Shown here in pieces: positions 58,501 to 64,000 of a DNA stretch of 64,000 nucleotides. The position numbers and the translations under genes are program-made. This DNA comes from Streptomyces sp. NBC_00234. Its GTDB lineage: Bacteria > Actinomycetota > Actinomycetes > Streptomycetales > Streptomycetaceae. Below the pieces are notes generated by a model. The model was not told where the DNA came from. It did not search any database and was given only the letters and a program-made list of their open reading frames with translations. The stretch spans positions 682,001 to 746,000 of the forward strand of contig NZ_CP108101.1 in assembly GCF_036195325.1 (NCBI RefSeq), written 5' to 3'. How positions within the stretch are numbered: the first letter of the stretch is position 1; every line of letters starts with the position of its first letter.

Positions 58501-61500
58501 GCGCACGAACACCATCGCCGAACCGCACGGCCTCGCGGACGTGACGCACCCAGTACTCGGCAGTGCGCAGATCGTCCGAAGTGGCCAGCTCGCCGGTGAC
58601 GTTGGAGACGACGGGGATACGGGCCTCGCCGTACTCGACGCTCTCCGCGACCGTCCGGAACTCCTTCAGCATCGGTTCCATCAGCGGCGAGTGGAACGCG
58701 TGCGAGACCCGCAGACGACTCGTCTTACGACCCTCCGACTCGAAACGAGCCGCAACCTCCAGGACCTCGTCCTCGGCACCGGAGATCACCACCGCATCCG
58801 GACCATTGACCGCCGCGATACTCACGGCGTCCGAGGTCAGGTACGGAAGGACCTCGTCCTCCGACGCCCGGACAGCGACCATCGCGCCGCCCTCCGGAAG
58901 CGCCTGCATCAGCCGAGCCCGCGCGGCAACCAGCCTCGACGCATCTGCCAGTGAGAGAACTCCCGCTATGTGCGCGGCTGTCAGTTCACCGACGGAGTGC
59001 CCGGCGACGAAGTCGGGGCGCACACCCCACGACTCCAGCAGACGGAACAGGGCGGTCTCGAACGCGAACAACGCCGGCTGAGTGAACTCCGTCCGCTCCA
59101 GAACACCCGCGTCCTCACCCCACACCACATCCCGCAGCGGCTTCGACAGGTGGCCGTCCAACTCCGCGACCACCGCATCGAAAGCCTCAGCGAACACGGG
59201 GAACGCACCGTGGAGTTCACGGCCCATCCCCACCCGCTGCGCACCCTGACCCGTGAACAGGAACGCGGATCTACCGGTGCGCACAGCACCCACGGCAACG
59301 CCGTTCGAACCGCCCGCCGCAAGCGTCCGCAGCCCCTCGACCAGCTGCTCTCGCGTCCCGCCCACTACAGCAGCCCGATGCTCGAACCCCGCACGCGAGG
59401 TCACCAACGAGAAGCCGACATCCACCGGACGTATCTCAGACGCACCCACCACCTGATCCAGCAGACGCCCGGCCTGATCACGCAACGCCTCCGGACTCCG
59501 GCCCGACACCACCCACGGCACCACCGGACCATCCACCACCGGCACAACAGCAGCGGCGGACTCCTCCACCACCTGCTCCAAAACCACATGCGCGTTCGTG
59601 CCACTGATCCCGAACGACGACACAGCAGCCCGCCGCGGACCATCCGTCTCAGGCCACTCCCTGGCCTCCGTCAACAACTCCACCGCACCCGCAGACCAAT
59701 CCACCTGATCCGACGGACGATCCACATGCAACGTCTTCGGCAACACACCATGCCGCATTGCCTGCACGGCCTTGATCACCTGGCTCACGCCGGCGGCGGC
59801 CTGGGTGTGGCCCATGTTGGACTTGATGGAGCTCAGCCACAGCGGTCGTCCTTCGGGCCGCTCCTGGCCGTACGTCGCCAGCAACGCCTGCGCCTCGATC
59901 GGATCACCCAGCGTCGTACCCGTACCGTGCGCCTCCACCAGATCCACATCGGCGCCGGTCAGACCCGCATTGGCGAGGGCCTGCCGAATGACGCGTACCT
60001 GCGACGGGCCGTTCGGGGCAGAGAATCCGTTGCTCGCCCCGTCCTGGTTCAGCGCCGAACCCCGCACCACCGCAACCACCGGATGACCCAGGCGACGCGC
60101 ATCGGAAAGCCGCTCCACGAGGAGCATCCCCGCGCCCTCACCCCACGCCGTCCCATCCGCACCCGCAGCAAACGACTTCGCACGACCGTCCGCCGCCAGC
60201 CCACGCTGCTCACTGAAGTAGACGAACATCTGGGGCGTGGTCATGACGGTGACGCCGCCGGCGAGTGCCAGGTCGCAGTCGCCGGACCGAAGGGACTGGA
60301 TCGCCGAGTGCAGGGCGACCAAGGAAGAGGAGCAGGCGGTGTCGACCGTCACGGCCGGGCCCTCCAGGCCCAGCGTGTAGGCGATCCGACCGGAGACGAG
60401 GCTTCCACCGGCACTGACGCCCGCGTAATCGTGGTACATCAGTCCGGCGAAGACACCGGTGCGCGATCCCTTGAGCGTGCCCGGATCGATTCCGGCGCGC
60501 TCGATGGCCTCCCACGACACCTCCAGCAGCAGCCGCTGCTGGGGGTCCATCTCGTACGCCTCACGGGGGCTGATCCCGAAGAACCCGGGGTCGAACTCGC
60601 CCGCTTCGTGGAGGAATCCGCCGTCCTTGGTGTACGTCTTCCCGAGCCTCCCGGGCTCGGGGTCGTACAGCCGTCCGGTGTCCCAGCCACGGTTGTCGGG
60701 GAATGCCGACACCACATCGCGGCCCCCGGCGACCACATCCCACAGGTCCTCGGGGGATTCCACACCGCCCGGGTAGCGGCAGGCCATCGCGACGATGACG
60801 ATCGGGTCGTCGTCCAGGACCGTCGGGCGCAGGACCGCGGAGCCCGTCGCCTGTGCGCCTCCGCTCCCTGTCAGCTGGGTGTCGACGAACGCCGCCACCG
60901 ACCGTGCGCTGGGGTAGTCGAAGACCAAGGTCGCCGGCAGCCGCAGGCCGGTAGCAGCGTTGACGCGGTTACGGAGCTCGATGGCCGTGAGCGAGTCGAA
61001 GCCCAGATCCTTGAAGGCGCGGTCCGCTTCGACGGCGTCGACAGTGGCGTGTCCGAGCACACCGGCGACCTGCTCCCGCACCACGTCCAGCAGCAGCCGT
61101 GCCCGCTCCTCGTGAGGCAGACCCGACAGTTGCGCAGCCAGACCGGACGGCAGGCCCCGGTCGCCGGCCGCACGCCGTACAGGAAGACGTACGAGCCCAC
61201 GCAGCAGTGGAGGCAGCCCGTCTCCGCGCCGACGCAACACGGCCTGGTCCAGGGGCAACGGCACCACGAGCGGACCGCCCGCGGACAGACCGGCATCGAA
61301 CAGTTCCAGCCCCTGCTCCACGCTGAGGGCGGGGAAGCCCTGGCGGGCCATGTGCTCAGCGGCCTCATCGGCCTGGTCGTTCATCCCGGTGTCGACGTTC
61401 CAGAGACCGAAGGCCATGGACACCGCTGCCAGACCCTGTGCCCGGCGAGCGGTCGCCAGTCCGTCGAGGAAGGAGTTCGCCGCAGCGTAGTTCGCCTGCC

Positions 61501-64000
61501 CTGCTGCCAGCACCAGGCCGCCGGCCGAGGAGAACAGCACGAACGCCGACAGGTCCATCCCCGCCGTCAGCTCATGCAGATGCCAAGCCGCGTCCGCCTT
61601 CGGTGCCAGCACCCCGTCCATACGCTCCGGAGTCATCGCACCGATCACACCGTCATCAAGCACACCAGCAACATGCACCACACCCGTCAGAACAACCCGG
61701 TCCAGCACCGCTGCCAGCGCAGCACGGTCCGCGACATCACAACCCGCCACCGACACACGCGCCCCGGCCGCCTCCAGATCCGCGACCAGTTCCTCAGCCC
61801 CCGGAGCCCGCAGCCCCCGACGACTCACCAGCAGCAGATCCCGTACCCCGTGCGCCGCGACGAGATGCCGGGCCACCAACGCACCCAACCCACCCGTACC
61901 ACCAGTCACCAGCACCGTGCCGTCACCAAACGACCCAGCACCATCAACCGACACCGGACCCGTAGCCGAACGCACCAGACGCGGAGCCCATACCCGGCCC
62001 TCACGCACCGCCACCTCGGGCTCACCACAACCAACCACCAACTCCACCGCACCAGCAGAACCATCCACATCACCCAGAACAATCCGCCCCGGATTCTCCG
62101 CCTGAGCCGCCCGAACCAGACCCCACACCCCAGCACCAGCCAGATCAGACACCCCACCACCATCCACCGACACCGCACCACGCGTAACAATCACCAACCG
62201 GCAATCAGCAAACCGCTCATCCGCCAACCACCCCTGCACCACACCCAAAACCCCACCAACAGCACCCCGCAACGCCCCCGGAACACCCTCCCCAAGCGCA
62301 TCCGCTGGAGCCTCCGGGACGGCGAACACCACCGCATCCGCACCCACCTCACCACCACCCGCAACGTCCTCCCACCACACAAACGAACCCACACCCACAC
62401 CATTGGCCGCCGAACCCTCAGCAACCACACCCCACTCAACCGCCAGCAAAGAACCACCAGCAGCCCCACGCCCACCCGCACTCAACTGCTCGGCAGACAC
62501 CTCACGCGCCACCAACGACCCCACCGACAGCACCGGCGCACCCGCACCATCAGCCACCTCCAACCCCAGCTGACCCTTACCACCCCGCACAATCCGCACC
62601 CGCACCACCGACGCACCCGCCGCGAACAGCGACACACCCGTCCACGAGAACGGCAGTACGGTCTCGCCCTCGCCGGTAAGGAGGACCGAGTGGAGGGCGG
62701 CGTCGAGCAGAGCGGGGTGCAGACCGAACCGGCCGGCATCGTCACGGGCCTCGTCGGGAAGGGCGACCTCGGCGAAGATCTCCTCACCCCGCGTCCAGAC
62801 AGCCTTCAGCCCCTGGAACACCGGGCCATACCCATACCCCTGATCCGCCAGCCGCTCATACGCACCCACGACAGGCACCGACACGGCACCAGCCGGCGGC
62901 CACGCCACCAGATCGAAATCGGGTGCGGGTGCCTGCGGCAGGAGGGCACCCTCAGCGTGCAGAGTCCACGGGAGCTCCCGGTCGCCCTCCGGCCGAGAGT
63001 GCACACTCACCGCACGTGCACTGTCATCGGTCGGAGCCCCGACCACGACCTGGACCTGCAACGCCTCGGTGTCGGGCAGGGTCAAGGGCGCCTGAAGAGT
63101 CAGTTCCTCCAGCAGGCCGCACCCGACCTCCTCACCCGCACGGATGGCCAGCTCCACCAAACCCGTCCCCGGCACCAGCACACTGCCCAGCACACTGTGA
63201 TCAGCAAGCCAGGGCTGGGTGGTGAGGGAGAGACGTCCGGTGAAGACCACTCCCCCGTCGGGCAGACCAACGGCCGCGCCCAGGACGGGGTGGTCCGCCG
63301 GCACGAGACCCAGCGATTCCGGATCACCCCCGGCGACTGCGGGGAGCGACCAGTAGTGCTGGTGCTGGAAGGCGTACGTGGGCAGGTCGACGCGGCGGGC
63401 GCCGGTGGGCGCGTAGAAAGCCGACCAGTCGACTGCGTGGCCGACGGTGTGCAGCCGCGCCAGCGCGGTGACCAATGCCTCGGACTCGCTCTGCTGACGA
63501 CGCAGACCGGGCACGAACACCACGTCATCATCTGCGGTGTCGGCGAGGGCATTCTGTGCCATGGCAGTGAGGACGGCGTCGGGGCCGACCTCCAGGAATA
63601 CGGAGACCCCTGACTCGGACAGCGTACGAATGCCGTCTCCGAAGCGCACGGCCTCGCGGACGTGACGCACCCAGTACTCGGCAGTGCGCAGATCGTCCGA
63701 AGTAGCAAGCTCACCGGTGACGTTGGAGACCACCGGGATACGAGGCACCCCGAACGTCACACTCTCGGCGACGGCGCGGAACTCGGCCAGCATCGGCTCC
63801 ATCAACGGCGAGTGGAACGCGTGCGAGACCCGCAGACGACTCGTCTTACGCCCCAGCTCTTCAAAGCGAGCCGCAACCTCCAGCACCTCGTCCTCGGCAC
63901 CGGAGATCACCACCGCGTCCGGACCGTTCACGGCCGCGATACTCACGGCGTCCGAGGTCAGATACGGAAGGACCTCGTCCTCCGACGCCCGGACGGCGAC
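55514..64000 (-). CDS. modular type I PKS, C-terminal 1.5+ modules (cut by right edge)
   Basis: 2828 residues visible; the N-terminus lies beyond 64000. It begins inside an AT (HAFH malonyl motif near 63810), then DH (His codon 63197-63199, HPALLDAAL present), KR (Tyr codon 61487-61489) and ACP (Ser codon 60992-60994). The next module has KS (Cys codon 60332-60334), AT (Ser codon 58994-58996, HAFH), a DH that has lost its catalytic residues (see 57380-58200), KR (Tyr codon 56381-56383, LDD) and ACP (Ser codon 55880-55882). The end is an acidic docking tail ([15 protein letters not shown]) that should pair with the coiled coil of the PKS at 44596-55470. Confidence 0.95.
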   Translation of the reverse strand, partial: VAVRASEDEVLPYLTSDAVSIAAVNGPDAVVISGAEDEVLEVAARFEELGRKTSRLRVSHAFHSPLMEPMLAEFRAVAESVTFGVPRIPVVSNVTGELATSDDLRTAEYWVRHVREAVRFGDGIRTLSESGVSVFLEVGPDAVLTAMAQNALADTADDDVVFVPGLRRQQSESEALVTALARLHTVGHAVDWSAFYAPTGARRVDLPTYAFQHQHYWSLPAVAGGDPESLGLVPADHPVLGAAVGLPDGGVVFTGRLSLTTQPWLADHSVLGSVLVPGTGLVELAIRAGEEVGCGLLEELTLQAPLTLPDTEALQVQVVVGAPTDDSARAVSVHSRPEGDRELPWTLHAEGALLPQAPAPDFDLVAWPPAGAVSVPVVGAYERLADQGYGYGPVFQGLKAVWTRGEEIFAEVALPDEARDDAGRFGLHPALLDAALHSVLLTGEGETVLPFSWTGVSLFAAGASVVRVRIVRGGKGQLGLEVADGAGAPVLSVGSLVAREVSAEQLSAGGRGAAGGSLLAVEWGVVAEGSAANGVGVGSFVWWEDVAGGGEVGADAVVFAVPEAPADALGEGVPGALRGAVGGVLGVVQGWLADERFADCRLVIVTRGAVSVDGGGVSDLAGAGVWGLVRAAQAENPGRIVLGDVDGSAGAVELVVGCGEPEVAVREGRVWAPRLVRSATGPVSVDGAGSFGDGTVLVTGGTGGLGALVARHLVAAHGVRDLLLVSRRGLRAPGAEELVADLEAAGARVSVAGCDVADRAALAAVLDRVVLTGVVHVAGVLDDGVIGAMTPERMDGVLAPKADAAWHLHELTAGMDLSAFVLFSSAGGLVLAAGQANYAAANSFLDGLATARRAQGLAAVSMAFGLWNVDTGMNDQADEAAEHMARQGFPALSVEQGLELFDAGLSAGGPLVVPLPLDQAVLRRRGDGLPPLLRGLVRLPVRRAAGDRGLPSGLAAQLSGLPHEERARLLLDVVREQVAGVLGHATVDAVEADRAFKDLGFDSLTAIELRNRVNAATGLRLPATLVFDYPSARSVAAFVDTQLTGSGGAQATGSAVLRPTVLDDDPIVIVAMACRYPGGVESPEDLWDVVAGGRDVVSAFPDNRGWDTGRLYDPEPGRLGKTYTKDGGFLHEAGEFDPGFFGISPREAYEMDPQQRLLLEVSWEAIERAGIDPGTLKGSRTGVFAGLMYHDYAGVSAGGSLVSGRIAYTLGLEGPAVTVDTACSSSLVALHSAIQSLRSGDCDLALAGGVTVMTTPQMFVYFSEQRGLAADGRAKSFAAGADGTAWGEGAGMLLVERLSDARRLGHPVVAVVRGSALNQDGASNGFSAPNGPSQVRVIRQALANAGLTGADVDLVEAHGTGTTLGDPIEAQALLATYGQERPEGRPLWLSSIKSNMGHTQAAAGVSQVIKAVQAMRHGVLPKTLHVDRPSDQVDWSAGAVELLTEAREWPETDGPRRAAVSSFGISGTNAHVVLEQVVEESAAAVVPVVDGPVVPWVVSGRSPEALRDQAGRLLDQVVGASEIRPVDVGFSLVTSRAGFEHRAAVVGGTREQLVEGLRTLAAGGSNGVAVGAVRTGRSAFLFTGQGAQRVGMGRELHGAFPVFAEAFDAVVAELDGHLSKPLRDVVWGEDAGVLERTEFTQPALFAFETALFRLLESWGVRPDFVAGHSVGELTAAHIAGVLSLADASRLVAARARLMQALPEGGAMVAVRASEDEVLPYLTSDAVSIAAVNGPDAVVISGAEDEVLEVAARFESEGRKTSRLRVSHAFHSPLMEPMLKEFRTVAESVEYGEARIPVVSNVTGELATSDDLRTAEYWVRHVREAVRFGDGVRALSAAGVSVFLEVGPDAVLTAMAQNSASDAVFVPGLRRNQSEPEALVTALARLHTVGHAPDWAAFYAPTGARRVDLPTYAFQRQHYWSLPAVSGGDPESLGLGAGGHPLLGAAVTLPDGGVVFTGRLSLNSHPWLAEYNILGSVLVPGTSWVELALRAGDEVGCALLEELRLQAPLVVPENAAVQFQVAVGAAEAPTDRRSIAVHSRVEGDPDATWTVHAEGTLMPQASAPDVDLVVWPPPGAVSVPFDAVYEQLADQGYGYGPGLQGLKAVWTRGEEIFAEVAVPDEAREDGGQPGLHPALLEGGLQAALLVGEAGTGGTPRMPSEWSKVALYATGADELRVRLVRDDSGYAMDVTDIAGSPVFSAASLTTRPLDLKQLRTKASTTDSLLAVEWGVVAEGSVANGVGSFVWWEDVAGGGEVGADAVVFAVPEAPAGVSGEGVPGALRGAVGGVLGVVQGWLADERFADCRLVIVTRGAVSVDGGGVSDLAGAGVWGLVRAAQAENPGRIVLGDVDGSAGAVELVVGCGEPEVAVREGRVWAPRLVRSAAGPVSVDGAGSFGDGTVLVTGGTGGLGALVARHLVAAHGVSDLLLVSRRGLRAPGAEELVADLEAAGARVSVAGCDVADRAALAAVLDRVVLTGVVHVAGVLDDGVIGAMTPERMDGVLAPKAVAAWHLHELTAGMDLSAFVMFSSVAGLLGGPGQANYAAANAFLDALAVVRVAGGLPGRSLVWGPWVGVGGMADRLSVGDVERLARQGFPALGAVEGLELFDAAMSVDSGVGGAVMVPLPLDLVALRSQPATVPHLLRHMARVSSRSTVGGGATLAGRLSGLGPEERERLLLDVVREQVAGVLGHATANAIEADRAFKELGFDSLTAVEFRNRLNIATGLELPPTLVFDYPTARDVAVQLQESLAPRDADGSQQLIGEVERLEAALAAASLMDGGRAQITARLETLLRRWNAAQPDAATAEDEPDLSTASDDELFDLLDNELGHS
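56438..57336 (-). repeat. PKS near-identical tract B, copy 1 (KR of inactive-DH module)
   Basis: About 0.9 kb matching 61545-62448 with few changes and a 6-base insertion/deletion. It spans the KR structural subdomain and the cofactor-binding half of the KR. Confidence 0.88.
57380..58200 (-). other. inactive dehydratase domain
   Basis: In the second visible module of the right-hand PKS, the DH His position reads [13 protein letters not shown] (Tyr codon 58091-58093, His in every other DH here) and the second motif reads HPALLEGGL (Glu codon 57593-57595 instead of Asp). Both catalytic residues are therefore replaced, so the KR product (a beta-hydroxyl) should be kept by this module. Confidence 0.85.
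61545..62448 (-). repeat. PKS near-identical tract B, copy 2 (KR of first visible module)
   Basis: Partner of 56438-57336. Copies diverge sharply at both ends, as expected for gene-conversion tract borders. Confidence 0.88.

Noticed and set aside
58970..63613. 1547-codon plus-strand open frame opposite the third PKS gene
   Set aside because: Antisense shadow with repetitive His/Thr/Arg composition and no domain motifs.

Overview
This is high-GC actinobacterial DNA, almost certainly Streptomyces. Supporting signs are strong G/C at third codon positions, a 'conservon' operon, in-frame TTA (bldA-type) codons in a large LuxR regulator and in a conservon gene, and a large modular type I polyketide synthase (PKS) locus. 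No rRNA, tRNA, CRISPR array or insertion sequence was recognised.

Layout. 1-4.6 kb: the end of a HelD/UvrD-like motor ATPase, an ATPase regulator gene broken by a frameshift, and a secreted beta-propeller phytase. 4.6-6.9 kb: an alkane hydroxylation unit (alkB and two rubredoxins) with a divergent TetR regulator and a clear palindrome between them. 6.9-11.7 kb: a very large helical-repeat protein of unknown role and an F420/FMN luciferase-like oxidoreductase. 11.8-16 kb: secreted glycan-active proteins, namely a GH16 glucanase and a GH18 chitinase-like enzyme in overlapping genes sharing a duplicated lectin domain, and a divergent lectin protein. 16.5-22.9 kb: a conservon (short CvnA, tandem-roadblock CvnB, CvnC, CvnD GTPase) running into two cytochromes P450 and an enoyl-CoA hydratase-like protein. 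23.1-24.5 kb: a coupled pair of an unknown protein and a Fic-domain protein.

25.4-64 kb is a polyketide cluster that continues past the right edge. It holds a 14-TM drug-type exporter, a 940-residue LAL (LuxR) regulator, a small unknown protein, a type II thioesterase, a discrete ketosynthase, a discrete acyltransferase, a discrete ACP, an amino-acid adenylating ligase, a proline-iminopeptidase-like hydrolase and three giant PKS genes on the minus strand. The discrete acyltransferase, ACP, ligase and iminopeptidase match the VinK/VinL/VinM/VinJ set that loads and later unmasks a beta-amino-acid starter in macrolactam biosynthesis. I therefore infer a macrolactam (polyene lactam) pathway.

The visible assembly line reads, in order: partial AT-DH-KR-ACP; KS-AT-DH(inactive)-KR-ACP; KS-AT-DH-KR-ACP twice; KS-AT-DH-KR-ACP-TE. 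All ATs carry malonyl-type motifs, so the last part of the chain is predicted to be unbranched, with a 2,4,6-triene, a 9-hydroxyl and a 10,11-alkene. CTAGGGG/CAGGGG-type motif pairs, spaced about 10, 10, 21 and 30 bp, lie upstream of several cluster transcription units and may be the binding sites of the LAL regulator. Long near-identical DNA tracts between modules point to recent gene conversion.
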